Shown here: piece by piece, positions 34,773-44,724 of the stretch | Layout: every line of letters starts with the position of its first letter | Numbering within the stretch: position 1 is the stretch's first letter | Assembly: GCA_947493005.1 (NCBI GenBank) | Contig: CANLOY010000002.1 | Span: 124,001 to 188,000, forward strand | Direction: 5' to 3' | DNA length: 64,000 bases | From: an uncultured Roseivirga sp. | GTDB lineage: Bacteria; Bacteroidota; Bacteroidia; Cytophagales; Cyclobacteriaceae | Translations under genes and position numbers: made by a program | The notes under the pieces: generated by a model | The model's database searches: none | Told to the model about the DNA's origin: nothing | What the model saw: the letters and a program-made list of their open reading frames with translations, nothing else

Positions 34773-36062
34773 ATGAGAGTTTTAAGCACCATGCTATTAT
34801 CTCTTATTGTATTGTCTGGTGCGTATGCACAAGATGCTACTTTAAGAAAGGAAATTGAGAACAAATATGTAGTCGCAAGTGATGCTGAAGATTTAGGTCA
34901 GCCAGAAAAAGGACTTGCTTCTCTGCATTGGCTTTTGAAGAATGCTCCTGAGTATTCTAAAAGTGTTCAAAACATGGCTATTAAAGCTTTTGAAGCAGTG
35001 GCCATCAAAACAAAAGATGCCAAGCAAAAAGCAACGTTGTTAGATTCGATGATAATCGCTTATAAATCGAAAGAAAAACACTTTGGGTTGAGCGATTTGG
35101 ATAAGAACAAACTTGCTTTTCGATATTTCAAGTATTTCCGAAAGGATAAAACCAAGCTTGAACCTGCATTGAAGAGTTTTCAAGATGCATTCAACACACC
35201 TGAAAAAGTAATCAATAATAATCTTGTACCATACATGTATATGGCTCAGCAATTTCATAAAAAAGTAAGGCCCCTTTCTAAAGAGGAGGTTCTGAAAATT
35301 TATGATCAGCTGGATGTGATCATTACCAATAAAAGGTCTGCGGGAGTGGATGCAAAAAGACTGGATAAGTATATGGCAGATATTGATAACATCCTGGCTT
35401 CTACTTTAAAAGAGAATATATCATGCGATGTTGTTGAAAGGCTGTCTAAAGGTTTACTCAGAGCAGATAGCTTAAAAGTATCTAAAAGAGTAATGGGCTT
35501 GTCTTTAGAAGCAAAGTGTGGGAGAACTCCGGCTTATGAAGATGCTCTTCAAATCTTGGCGAGAAATGAACCTACACCAGGCTTATTGAAGATTCAGGCA
35601 CAATATAAAGCTTCTGAGAAGCGCTACCCTGAGGCTATTGCTTTATACGAACAGGCTCTTGAGTTGGAAATTGATGATGCTAAAAAGGCCAATATTCATT
35701 TTGATATAGCACAAATACATTTTCTGAATTTGAACAAACCTCTTGCCAGAGCCGCTGCACTGGCTGCATTGGAACTGGATAAAGAGAAATCCGCAACGGT
35801 ATACACTTTCATAGGGAACTTATATATGGCAAGTTTCGATGAATGTGCAGAGTCTGATAACATAGTAGAAGACAGGGCAGTGTTTTTTGCAGCCTACGAT
35901 ATGTTTGAAAAAGCAGGAGATGCCAAAGGTAAAGAAGATGCCAAGGCTCAATTCCCTACACAATCAGAAGCATTTAACCAAAACATGTATGCCGGAGACC
36001 CTATTACTGTAGAGTGCTGGATAAATGTTAAAACGAAAATAAGAACCCGCAAAAGCAATTAG
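34773..36062 (+). CDS. Exported TPR protein, paralogue 1
   Basis: 429 residues with a signal peptide ending SGAYAQ (residue 20). TPR-like helices run through the middle, clearest near 285-335 (YPEAIALYEQALELE, KANIHFDIAQIHF). The C terminus has FDECAESDNIVEDRAVFFAAYDMF and ends VECWINVKTKIR. The next gene shares this whole layout, so they are a tandem duplication. Probably a periplasmic scaffold; partner unknown. Confidence 0.75.
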   Translation: MRVLSTMLLSLIVLSGAYAQDATLRKEIENKYVVASDAEDLGQPEKGLASLHWLLKNAPEYSKSVQNMAIKAFEAVAIKTKDAKQKATLLDSMIIAYKSKEKHFGLSDLDKNKLAFRYFKYFRKDKTKLEPALKSFQDAFNTPEKVINNNLVPYMYMAQQFHKKVRPLSKEEVLKIYDQLDVIITNKRSAGVDAKRLDKYMADIDNILASTLKENISCDVVERLSKGLLRADSLKVSKRVMGLSLEAKCGRTPAYEDALQILARNEPTPGLLKIQAQYKASEKRYPEAIALYEQALELEIDDAKKANIHFDIAQIHFLNLNKPLARAAALAALELDKEKSATVYTFIGNLYMASFDECAESDNIVEDRAVFFAAYDMFEKAGDAKGKEDAKAQFPTQSEAFNQNMYAGDPITVECWINVKTKIRTRKSN

Positions 36063-36197
36063 GATCAATGACTCGACTCTAATTGCTTTGATTTTATATA
36101 CATTGTAACAACCTCAGCTTTTTAAACGTTTGCCAGCAGAATAGAAAAGCAACAATTTGATAATAACCTCATAAGTTTTTAATTTCTGAGTTAACAT

Positions 36198-36205
36198 TAA
36201 ATTTG
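36198..36205 (+). promoter_or_regulatory. Possible -7 element of TPR paralogue 2
   Basis: TAAATTTG matches TAnnTTTG, 58 bases before the ATG at 36264. The 201-bp gap after paralogue 1 suggests that the second copy has its own promoter. Confidence 0.35.
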
Positions 36206-36263
36206 CGGCCTGTTAATTTGGAATAGGCTTTGCTATAGTAAAAACGGTCAAAAACAAAAGAAG

Positions 36264-37583
36264 ATGAAACAACTGTTACGCATAACAACTTTTGGATTAA
36301 TATTAATCCAGGCTTTTCAGCTTAGTGCTCAAAAGCTGAACCTACCCCCTGACGAAGATCTTGCCTCTGAAGCTTCAAGAAGATTTGCCCTTTCTGTTGA
36401 CGCCATGGCTATAGAGGACTACAGAGGAGCAGCCAATGCTTTGCACTGGATGCTTAAAAATGTACCTAATCTATATGACGGTCAATATATAAATGCATAT
36501 AAGGCTTATGAAGAACTTGCAAAAGCCACTTCTGACAAAGCTGAAAAGCAGGTTTTTCTGGACTCAATGATATTGAGTTTTGACAAAAAAGAAGAAATAT
36601 ATGGGTTAACCACCAGGGAAAAGAACAATAAGGCATATAGATATTACAAGTACTGGAAGAGTGATAAATCCAAAATTGATAATGGGCTTGAAGCTTACAA
36701 AGTAGCCTATCAAGAACCAGAAAAAGTAATTAACAATAATATAGTCTCATATATTGATCTGGTCAGAAGATACAGAGCCATGGGAAATGAGTTTTCCAAT
36801 ACCGATGTTATTGATGTTTATAGTAAGGTTATGAACGTTATTGACTTAAAAGCTGCCGAAGGTGAAGACGCTGCCAAACTAGATCGTTACAAATCTGCTG
36901 TCAATGGTCTTTTAACCAAAATAATGGGAGATGAATTGAACTGTGAATTTATCAATGAGAACCTGGCTCCAGCACTCGATCAAGGAGAAGATTTAACCAT
37001 GGCAAAAAAGGTTTTTGGTTTACTATTGGAAAGAGGATGCGGAGACAGCCCCTATCTGGAAGTAGCTGCTAAAATCATTCAAAAGCAGGAACCTACTGAA
37101 GGCATAGCCAAAGTATTAGCCCAAAGAGCATACGCTAACAAAGATTATGAAAGCTCTGCAGCATATTACCAGGAGGCACTGAAGCTTTCTACAGATCCTG
37201 AGAAAAAAGCTGACCTTCAAATGAATATCGCTCAGCTCAACTTAATGAAAGGTGATAAACCAGCTGCAAGAGCTGCTGCAATGGAAGCTGCAAAGTTGGA
37301 TCCGGAAAAAGCAAAAGAAGCTTACACCTACATCGCCAACATGTATATGAATAGTTTCGATGACTGTTCTCAAAAGAAGAGTATGGTTGATGACAGGTCA
37401 ATATTCATGGCTGCATACGACCTTTACCAAAAAGCTGGAAATACTAAAGGAATGGCCGAAGCCAAAGCACAGTTCCCTACCGTTTCTGATATTTTTACAG
37501 CAAACAAAGAAGAGGGACAATCAATCAGAGTAGGTTGCTGGATTAACGTAACCACTACAATTAAAGCTAGACCAACTAACTAA
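36264..37583 (+). CDS. Exported TPR protein, paralogue 2
   Basis: 439 residues with a signal peptide ending QLSAQ (residue 23). It aligns end to end with paralogue 1: ALHWMLKNVP versus SLHWLLKNAP, EKVINNNIV versus EKVINNNLV, and VGCWINVTT versus VECWINVKT at the C terminus. The conserved late Cys in both may be functional. Its stop overlaps the following small coiled-coil gene by one base. Confidence 0.75.
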   Translation: MKQLLRITTFGLILIQAFQLSAQKLNLPPDEDLASEASRRFALSVDAMAIEDYRGAANALHWMLKNVPNLYDGQYINAYKAYEELAKATSDKAEKQVFLDSMILSFDKKEEIYGLTTREKNNKAYRYYKYWKSDKSKIDNGLEAYKVAYQEPEKVINNNIVSYIDLVRRYRAMGNEFSNTDVIDVYSKVMNVIDLKAAEGEDAAKLDRYKSAVNGLLTKIMGDELNCEFINENLAPALDQGEDLTMAKKVFGLLLERGCGDSPYLEVAAKIIQKQEPTEGIAKVLAQRAYANKDYESSAAYYQEALKLSTDPEKKADLQMNIAQLNLMKGDKPAARAAAMEAAKLDPEKAKEAYTYIANMYMNSFDDCSQKKSMVDDRSIFMAAYDLYQKAGNTKGMAEAKAQFPTVSDIFTANKEEGQSIRVGCWINVTTTIKARPTN

Positions 37584-37861
37584 TGGATTCAGACAAAATA
37601 CTTAAGGAAATCAGAGAGAAGATAGATGAGTTGGTAGATAAGGCCAAAGATGCCAGCGAAGAAGTTCGTGAAGAAATGGAAGAAGCTATAGAAAGCCTGA
37701 AAAACCAAAGAGACAAGCTCGAAGAAAAGATGTCTGATTTCAGGTTAAAGAACGAACCTAAAATTGAAGAAGCTAAACATCATTTAAAGTCTGCAGCTGA
37801 AGAAATTGGAAAGGCTTTTGAAAAACTTTTTAGAAAAGGGCCTGGTGCTGAAGAAGTTTGA
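37583..37861 (+). CDS. Small charged coiled-coil protein
   Basis: 92 residues, almost all Glu/Lys/Asp-rich helix (KIDELVDKAKDASEEV) without membrane segment. The ATG overlaps the TPR gene stop, so it is translationally coupled and may work with the TPR protein. The low-complexity helix prevents family assignment. A strong terminator follows. Confidence 0.65.
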   Translation: MDSDKILKEIREKIDELVDKAKDASEEVREEMEEAIESLKNQRDKLEEKMSDFRLKNEPKIEEAKHHLKSAAEEIGKAFEKLFRKGPGAEEV

Positions 37862-37889
37862 TAAAACCAAACCCCGTAACTAATAAAAT

Positions 37890-37930
37890 TGCCCCAAAAG
37901 ATTGATTTGATTTTGGGGCACTTTTTGTTT
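37890..37930 (+). terminator. Terminator after the TPR operon
   Basis: TGCCCCAAAA (37890-37899) pairs perfectly with TTTTGGGGCA (37911-37920), followed by CTTTTTG. Confidence 0.85.
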
Positions 37931-38032
37931 TTCTCCCCCTTTCACTCTCCATTTACTACATATTAGGGTGATAAAAACCCTACTGATGTACAGATTCTTT
38001 TGAGAAACCTAAATTCGAGTTATCTTCAATGC

Positions 38033-38509
38033 ATGTCTACATCAAAAGGTGAAAAGCTAACTCAAGTTGCGGTAGTCATTATCGCAATATCGGCAGTAGT
38101 TGTTTCTGTTTGGCAAGGAAGGATTTCGCAACAGCAGCTTGAATTAACTCAACAACATAATAGGCTAACTGTTAAGCCATATTTAGATATTACTAGATTT
38201 ACCAACAGTTCTACAAATACCTATGAAGTAATAATGACCAATCAAGGTTATGGACCTGCTATTATCAAAAAGTTTGAGTTAATGCACAATGGAACAGCTT
38301 ACAAAAACTGGAACGCTGTTTTAAGAGCCGCTGGCGAAAACAATAATATTCGCTACTTAAATAATTTTGATTCAGGTTCAGTTTTATCGTCTGGAAAAGA
38401 GGAAACACTAATAAGACTTCAAACCAAATCAAGTAAAAAAGGAATCACCATTAAAATCATCTATGAATCTATATATCAAGATGAACAAGAATTAGAGTTC
38501 ACCTTTTAG
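38033..38509 (+). CDS. Single-TM protein, tandem copy 1
   Basis: 158 residues from the ATG of MSTSKGEKLTQ. A TTG-initiated extension to 38000 is rejected because the neighbouring copy begins at the equivalent point. One TM helix (about 12-31, VAVVIIAISAVVVSVWQ) and a soluble beta domain with NQGYGPAIIKKFEL. The next gene repeats the layout (MNEGIGPAIIKSTEL). Family unknown; the C-terminal part may face the periplasm. Confidence 0.65.
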   Translation: MSTSKGEKLTQVAVVIIAISAVVVSVWQGRISQQQLELTQQHNRLTVKPYLDITRFTNSSTNTYEVIMTNQGYGPAIIKKFELMHNGTAYKNWNAVLRAAGENNNIRYLNNFDSGSVLSSGKEETLIRLQTKSSKKGITIKIIYESIYQDEQELEFTF

Positions 38510-38530
38510 GTATTTTAACCCCTACAGTCA

Positions 38531-38989
38531 ATGAATAAAACCGAGAAACTAACACAACTTGCGGTAATGATTATAGCTGTTTGCGCAGTAGTTGTTTCCG
38601 TTTGGCAAGTTCAAATCTCGCAAAAACACAATAGGTTAAGCGTGATGCCATACCTGAACCATCTATCTGGCTGGGCAAGCGATAGTACATGGAGACTTAA
38701 CATTATGAATGAAGGTATTGGGCCCGCAATAATCAAGTCAACTGAACTTAAGTATAAGGGGAATACTTATATCCATTGGGACGCTGTTTTAGATGCTGCT
38801 GGCATTAGAGATTTGCGAGTTAATTCCACCAACCTTGGAAATGATGCTCCTTTTAGAACCGAGAAAGAGGTTATATTTCTAGAAATTAAATCGGATCCTT
38901 ATAACCCTAAACACTTCGGAATTGACATTACAATAAAGTACACTTCCATTTATGGTGCGGAAGTATACGAGTTGAAAACCAGTTTTTAA
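38531..38989 (+). CDS. Single-TM protein, tandem copy 2
   Basis: 152 residues. TM helix about 8-26 (LAVMIIAVCAVVVSVWQ) and the same GIGPAIIKSTELKYKG and WDAVLDAAG pattern as the preceding gene, 21 bases upstream. The two have diverged most in the C-terminal 60 residues. A recent local duplication rather than a known system. Confidence 0.65.
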   Translation: MNKTEKLTQLAVMIIAVCAVVVSVWQVQISQKHNRLSVMPYLNHLSGWASDSTWRLNIMNEGIGPAIIKSTELKYKGNTYIHWDAVLDAAGIRDLRVNSTNLGNDAPFRTEKEVIFLEIKSDPYNPKHFGIDITIKYTSIYGAEVYELKTSF

Positions 38990-39083
38990 AAGCTGTCTTT
39001 AGCTGAAATCAGGTCAAATTTGATCGGAATTTCCCTTGTTATATTTAGCATATAGTAGTTTAGGTTATCTAAACTCAGGTAAA

Positions 39084-39971
39084 ATGAAACGAATCATATA
39101 CATCATTTCCATGTTTGCTATGATAGGCCAATTGGTCGGGCAAGAACTTAAAACAACTGCACTTCAACATTTCAATAATCAGGAATGGAAAGAGGCTGCA
39201 AAGAATTATTCCAAATACTTAAAGAAAAACAATGGTGACTCGTCAGACTGGTACAATCTCGCCTTCAGTAAGACGCAATTGTCTCAATACACGGACGCTA
39301 TCAAGTATTATAAAGAAGCCAGAAAAAGAAACTACCCCGCCCCATTTATTGTAATTGGTTTAAGTAAAGCTTATGCACTCAGCAATGATCAGCAAAGTAT
39401 GTTCGCCACGCTAGAGGAAGGAGCAAAAAACGGACTTGGAGCTTATAAGTTATTGAAAACGGATCCTGTTTTTTCTCAATATCAAAACTCGCCAGAGTTT
39501 GTAAATATTTTAAACAAAGTGGAACTCAATGCCTATCCATGCTTAGGTAATCAGAATTACAGACACTTTGATTTTTGGCTAGGCGAATGGGATGTAATGG
39601 TGAATGGACGTAAAGTTGGTGATAACTCTATCACTATGCCCACAGGTGGTTGTGCCATACATGAAAATTACACCACCGCAGGAAACTATGCAGGACAGAG
39701 TATCAACTTCTACGATCCAATTGATAAGAAATGGCACCAACACTGGGTCGGGAGCGGTGGAGATGTATATAATTACCTTGAAACCAAACGTGAAGAAGGA
39801 CTACTACAATTTGAGAGTAAGTTTATGAATCCAAATGGAAACATTTCATTATCAAGACTCACATTTACGCTTAATCCAGATGGCACTGTCAGACAGTTAT
39901 TTGAAAACTCAAATGACAATGGTAAAACCTGGACACCAGCTTTCGATGGGCTTTATGTAAGGAAGAAATAA
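39084..39971 (+). CDS. Exported TPR protein with DUF1579-like C-terminal domain
   Basis: 295 residues from MKRIIYIISM. The frame extends 16 codons upstream but only the inner start leaves a proper signal peptide (ending QLVGQ). Residues ~25-130 hold TPR-type repeats (WYNLAFSKTQLSQYTDAI). The C-terminal ~150 residues (HFDFWLGEWDVMV, WHQHWVGSGGDVYNY) resemble DUF1579-type lipocalin-like domains of unknown ligand. Ends 14 bases before the convergent permease gene. Confidence 0.7.
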   Translation: MKRIIYIISMFAMIGQLVGQELKTTALQHFNNQEWKEAAKNYSKYLKKNNGDSSDWYNLAFSKTQLSQYTDAIKYYKEARKRNYPAPFIVIGLSKAYALSNDQQSMFATLEEGAKNGLGAYKLLKTDPVFSQYQNSPEFVNILNKVELNAYPCLGNQNYRHFDFWLGEWDVMVNGRKVGDNSITMPTGGCAIHENYTTAGNYAGQSINFYDPIDKKWHQHWVGSGGDVYNYLETKREEGLLQFESKFMNPNGNISLSRLTFTLNPDGTVRQLFENSNDNGKTWTPAFDGLYVRKK

Positions 39972-39985
39972 CCAGGTTTTGTCTG

Positions 39986-42355
39986 TTATTCTTCTCTAAG
40001 TGTATCAGCTGGGTTTTCTCGTGTAACTTTCAATGATTGACTTAGTGTAACCAACCAACAAAGCACTAAGAAACTAGAGAATATTCCTACAAAGAGAAAT
40101 GGTGAAATCGTAATTCTATACTCGAATTCAGTTAACCAACCTTGCATTGCGTAAAATGCTACCGGGGAAGCTATAATAAATGCTAAAAAAACAAGAATAG
40201 AATACTCTCTATTAAGCATTAGAAGCAGACGCTTTAGGGATGCTCCCAGTATTTTTCTAATGCTCACCTCTTTTCTACGTTGTTCAATAGTGAAAATTGT
40301 CAACGCAAAAAGTCCTAATAAGGAGATTGATATAGCCAGCGTAGCAAAAACCTTGAACAACCTAAACTGTCCTTCTTCTTTTCTATAGAATTCCCTTATC
40401 TCATCATCTACATAGTGGAATTCAAATGGGCGATTGAAAATATTCTCATATGACTCTCCTACCTTCGCCAATACTTCATTTTGATTCTGACTATTCAGTC
40501 TGAGTAGTAAATTTCTTGTTCCCCAATCATTAAGGTATTGGATACTAGTAGGGTTTACTGATTCCTTTAGAGGCTGTAGATGAAAATCTTTAACGATTGC
40601 CACCAATTCCAATCCAACTTGATCATTCCAACGATATAGTCTTTTACCATCAGGCTTATCCAACAATTCAAGCTTTCTAGCCAACGATTCATTTATAATC
40701 ACCTGGTTTTCTGTGAATTCATTTGTTCTAAAATGTGGAGACTTCCAAAGAACTTCAATTTGTGTAGTTTCTAAAAAGTTGTTGTCCCCAAACACCAAGT
40801 CTGTGCTTGATGAGATACTCCCTTCAGCTTTTCTATCTGAGCTATTACTAATAGAAGTCATCATCTTACTTCCTGGTTGAAAGCCACCTAAACTCACAGA
40901 CTCCAAGCCAGAGACCGAACTGAGTTCATTCTTAATTGTCTGGTAAGACCTTACAGAATCTTGATATAGAGGTACATTTACCAGAAGTTCAGATGTAAAA
41001 CCGAGCTCCTTAGATTTTAGGAAATTCATTTGTTGTGAGATGATCACAAGAACTGTCAAAAGAATACCAGAAGTTACAAATTGAAATAGAACCAAAGTTT
41101 TACGGAGCCATCCTTTACCACCTGTAGTGGTATTCTTTTGTAAAAGGGTTAAAGGTTTAAATCTGGTAATATAGAAGGCTGGATAGGCTCCAGAAAGTAT
41201 GCCAATTGCAACTCCAATGATCAACACCCATATCAAGAAATCCAAACTGAAATACTCCAGTTTAATCTCCTTATCAAGTATTGTATTTATTGATGGAATA
41301 AGTCTTTCCGTCAAAGCAAATGACAAACAGAAAGAAATAACCGTTACAGTAATGGATTCTGCAAACTGATATGCAACCAATTGTCCTCTGGAAGCTCCAA
41401 CAACTTTTCTAAGGCCAACCTCCTTGTACCTTCTAATTGCCTGGGCAGTGACTAAATTCACATAATTAATAATAGCCAATAGCAACACTGACACTCCTAT
41501 TGCAATAAACATCAGAACATAGGATATGCTATTTGTCTCAAAATAGTCAGCTGGATAAGGAGCATATAATCTCTGGTTCTCAAACGGGAATATTCCAAAA
41601 TTCTGACCCTCTAAAAAATCACGATACACGGGAAGGGTTTTGGCTTCATTAAGCAGGTTTTCAACTTCATTAACTCTGGCATTATTTTCTAAAGTGACGT
41701 AAGTCATAACTGTCATTCCACCTGACTTATCAAAACCGTCTGAGAATAAACCTTCATCATACCTCAACATATCAAATTGAATAGAACTGTTTTTTTCTGC
41801 TGGCTCTACTAGAGCTGAGACAAACAGCGTTTCTTTTTTATCGAACTCAATAGCTTGGCCAATGGGATTCTCATCTCCAAATAATTTCTCTGCTAACTCA
41901 GTCGTGATCACCACAGTAGATGAATTATTGAATACCGATTCTGGTTTAGCATTCTTTAGCTCGAAGTTGAAAAATTCAAAGAAATTTGGATCCACTCGCA
42001 ATACCTTGTTTGAATAAATACTACTCTCTCCCACCGTAAGCAACTGTGGATTGTTATAATTAGTAATTCTACTAAATCGAGTGATTTGTGGAATATTATC
42101 TCCTACTATTTCAAGATAATTAGAAGCTAAACGCCCTCTGATCCCCCATTCCTTATGTTCATAATAGATCCGATAAGTATTATCATATTTTGCAATTCCT
42201 TTATCAAAGCTAAGTTCGTCTTTGACATAAAGTGCAATTATCAAAAAGGCGGTCAAACCAATTGTCAAACCAAAAATATTGACAAAGCTATAAACCTTCT
42301 CCTTCTTTAATTTTCTTAAAACAAGCTTAAGGTGGTTCTTTAACATACTATTCAT
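39986..42355 (-). CDS. FtsX/MacB-type permease 7 (last of unit 2)
   Basis: 789 residues. Like its six neighbours it has TM1 at about 20-42, a MacB-like periplasmic domain, a three-helix FtsX block near 285-400 after RRYKEVGLRKVVGA, then a second MacB/FtsX half (IRKILGAS) and the family C terminus, here NPADTLREE. No nucleotide-binding domain. The start at 42355 overlaps permease 6 by 8 bases; the internal ATG at 42346 (MLKNHLK) matches the paralogues better and may be the true start. Confidence 0.88.
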   Translation of the reverse strand: MNSMLKNHLKLVLRKLKKEKVYSFVNIFGLTIGLTAFLIIALYVKDELSFDKGIAKYDNTYRIYYEHKEWGIRGRLASNYLEIVGDNIPQITRFSRITNYNNPQLLTVGESSIYSNKVLRVDPNFFEFFNFELKNAKPESVFNNSSTVVITTELAEKLFGDENPIGQAIEFDKKETLFVSALVEPAEKNSSIQFDMLRYDEGLFSDGFDKSGGMTVMTYVTLENNARVNEVENLLNEAKTLPVYRDFLEGQNFGIFPFENQRLYAPYPADYFETNSISYVLMFIAIGVSVLLLAIINYVNLVTAQAIRRYKEVGLRKVVGASRGQLVAYQFAESITVTVISFCLSFALTERLIPSINTILDKEIKLEYFSLDFLIWVLIIGVAIGILSGAYPAFYITRFKPLTLLQKNTTTGGKGWLRKTLVLFQFVTSGILLTVLVIISQQMNFLKSKELGFTSELLVNVPLYQDSVRSYQTIKNELSSVSGLESVSLGGFQPGSKMMTSISNSSDRKAEGSISSSTDLVFGDNNFLETTQIEVLWKSPHFRTNEFTENQVIINESLARKLELLDKPDGKRLYRWNDQVGLELVAIVKDFHLQPLKESVNPTSIQYLNDWGTRNLLLRLNSQNQNEVLAKVGESYENIFNRPFEFHYVDDEIREFYRKEEGQFRLFKVFATLAISISLLGLFALTIFTIEQRRKEVSIRKILGASLKRLLLMLNREYSILVFLAFIIASPVAFYAMQGWLTEFEYRITISPFLFVGIFSSFLVLCWLVTLSQSLKVTRENPADTLREE

Positions 42356-44723
42356 TCCTCAGGGTATTAATAGGGTTCAATCTACCTGTCTTGATCGATT
42401 GAAATAAAACCGTTCCAACAGCTATAACTATTGAAAAGAAAGCCGCTATAAGGAAAATACCAATTGTTATAGGAATTCTCTGAACAAATCCCTGTAACCA
42501 AAGGTCTACTCCATATATTGCAAGGGGTACTGAAATGAGAAAAGCCACGAGTATTAATTTGATAAAATGAAAACTAAAAAGCTTGACAAGATTTTTAACA
42601 CTTGCTCCAAGCACCTTTCTAACACCAAACTCATGCACTCTTTGATCGGCAACAAAAGAAGCTAATCCAAAGAGGCCAAGGCAGGAAATAAAAATGGCAA
42701 GGATGGTAAACAACAATACTGCATCTGCATCTTGTTTTTCTTTGGCCAACTGGCTTTCAAAGTTTTGGTTCAAATAGTAATAGTCAAAAGGTTCATTAGT
42801 GAACTCATTCCAAACCTTTTCGATTTCGGTTAAAGGCGCAATGTCAGCGTTTATTCTTAATGTAAGGCGATTATGATGCTCAGGACTATGCATAAACATT
42901 ACAGGCCCTATTTCATTCCTGAAATCGTCATAGTAAAAATCTTCTACGACTCCGACTATCCTCCAATAATCACCCAATACTTTGCCAATAGGCTCTTCAA
43001 AACCAAGTTGTCTTAAAGCCGCCTGGTTAATCACAATCAAGGAATCGGCCTGTTCTTTTTGAGTATTAAACCATTCCCCTTCTAAGAGTTTAAAATCAAG
43101 TACTTGCTGTAAATATTGGTCTGTTTGAAAGCCTTCAAAAGACATGCTAGTTTCTTCATCCAACATTGTCGAAGTGATATTGGACGAACCATCCGCAGGA
43201 AGTCTATAAGTAAAACTACTAGCTTCAACTCCGGATAATCTTAGGAGCTCTGTACGAAGTGCATATTTGTTTTCGCCTAGTACACCGGCAGCAGGTAAGA
43301 CAATCACTTGATCCTTTTCAAAACCCAGATTTAGATTCTTTAGAAACTTGAGTTGACTATAGACAAATAATGCTCCGATAATTAACGTTGATGAAATTGT
43401 AAATTGAAGAACCACTAAACCATTCCTTAAAAATTTAGCAGAGCCCAAGTTTAATACATTTCCCAACTTCATTCCCTTTAGCAATGGAAGCATTTTGACT
43501 GATGATAAATAGAAGGCTGGATAAATTCCTGCAACTAAGCCCAGAGAGAATGTACCAAAGGCAAAGTAAATAAGTAAAGCAGGATAGTTCATAAGAGAGA
43601 CCCCAATGACTTCTCCCATTGATTGATTAATCAACTTTATGAATAGTTCTGACAAGCCTCCGGCAATTAATGCCGATAAGAAAGTGATCAATAAGGACTC
43701 GAAAAGAAACTGTCTGATTAAACTTGAACGTTCAACACCGAGTACTTTTCTAACTCCAATCTCTTTTGTCCTCAATGATGACCTCGCTGTTGTAAGGTTC
43801 ATAAAATTGATTGCCGCAATCACCAAAATAAAGATTGATATTAAACTCAGTGTAATTCGAGTCTGTCTATCACCATTATTTCCTATTTCAAATTGCAGGT
43901 TAGACTCAAGGTATATATCTCTGATAGGCTTAGCATAAAACCTCACCGTATTCTCAGAGTTTAGCCATTCTTCTACAGATAGTCCGCCATTTCCATGTAC
44001 CACTGGATAAGCATGCTTTTCACTTAAAGCATCCAACTTTACATTGAGGACCTCTTTCTCAATCTTGTTAGTGGTTTTGACATAAGTGTAACCACCGATA
44101 TTAAACCATTTATTAACATCATAAGCATCTGGTTCGCCTTTAAACCTTGCTAAATCAAAATCTAAATGGCTATTTATGACGGAGCTTTTTATAACACCAG
44201 AGATAAAGAAATCTCCATTATTTTCGAAATGTATTTTTTCACCAAGTACATTTACCCTGTTAAAGAACTTTATCGCAGCACTCTCGGAAATAACGATATC
44301 ACCCGGCTTTGACAAGGCCGTTTCAGGGTCTCCATACAGGAATTGATAGTCGAATACTTTAAAGAAACTCGTATCTGCAATCAAGGTTCTTTTCGTTTTG
44401 AATGCTATTTCATTAATAAAAAATTCACCATTCGAGAATTGCTGAAAACGAGTAAATTGTTCGACTTCAGGTATTTCATCAATAACATGTTGAAGATTGG
44501 AATTTGACCATGCCAACCTACCCATACTTAAAAAATGCTCCTCTACTCTATATATCCTATCATAATCTGAAAAGCCTTTTTCATAAGAGTTTTCCTGGAA
44601 TAAATAGAGGCTAATTACCAAAAATGCAGAAAGGCCAATGCTCAACCCTGTTACGTTGAGCAAGGAAAGCAATGGTCTTTTCAGAAATGATCTTACTGTA
44701 ACTTTTAGATGATGTCTTAACAT
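42348..44723 (-). CDS. FtsX/MacB-type permease 6
   Basis: 791 residues. Begins MLRHHLKVTVRSFLKRP, has SLRTKEIGVRKVLGVERSSL before the first FtsX block and HEFGVRKVLGASVKNL before the second, ending NPINTLRNE. The two halves look like an internal duplication. Starts 1 base after permease 5 ends, so translation is coupled. Confidence 0.88.
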   Translation of the reverse strand: MLRHHLKVTVRSFLKRPLLSLLNVTGLSIGLSAFLVISLYLFQENSYEKGFSDYDRIYRVEEHFLSMGRLAWSNSNLQHVIDEIPEVEQFTRFQQFSNGEFFINEIAFKTKRTLIADTSFFKVFDYQFLYGDPETALSKPGDIVISESAAIKFFNRVNVLGEKIHFENNGDFFISGVIKSSVINSHLDFDLARFKGEPDAYDVNKWFNIGGYTYVKTTNKIEKEVLNVKLDALSEKHAYPVVHGNGGLSVEEWLNSENTVRFYAKPIRDIYLESNLQFEIGNNGDRQTRITLSLISIFILVIAAINFMNLTTARSSLRTKEIGVRKVLGVERSSLIRQFLFESLLITFLSALIAGGLSELFIKLINQSMGEVIGVSLMNYPALLIYFAFGTFSLGLVAGIYPAFYLSSVKMLPLLKGMKLGNVLNLGSAKFLRNGLVVLQFTISSTLIIGALFVYSQLKFLKNLNLGFEKDQVIVLPAAGVLGENKYALRTELLRLSGVEASSFTYRLPADGSSNITSTMLDEETSMSFEGFQTDQYLQQVLDFKLLEGEWFNTQKEQADSLIVINQAALRQLGFEEPIGKVLGDYWRIVGVVEDFYYDDFRNEIGPVMFMHSPEHHNRLTLRINADIAPLTEIEKVWNEFTNEPFDYYYLNQNFESQLAKEKQDADAVLLFTILAIFISCLGLFGLASFVADQRVHEFGVRKVLGASVKNLVKLFSFHFIKLILVAFLISVPLAIYGVDLWLQGFVQRIPITIGIFLIAAFFSIVIAVGTVLFQSIKTGRLNPINTLRNE

Positions 44724-44724
44724 A

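Noticed and set aside
38000-38032. TTG start for the first single-TM protein
   Set aside because: The tandem copy starts at the position equivalent to the ATG at 38033.
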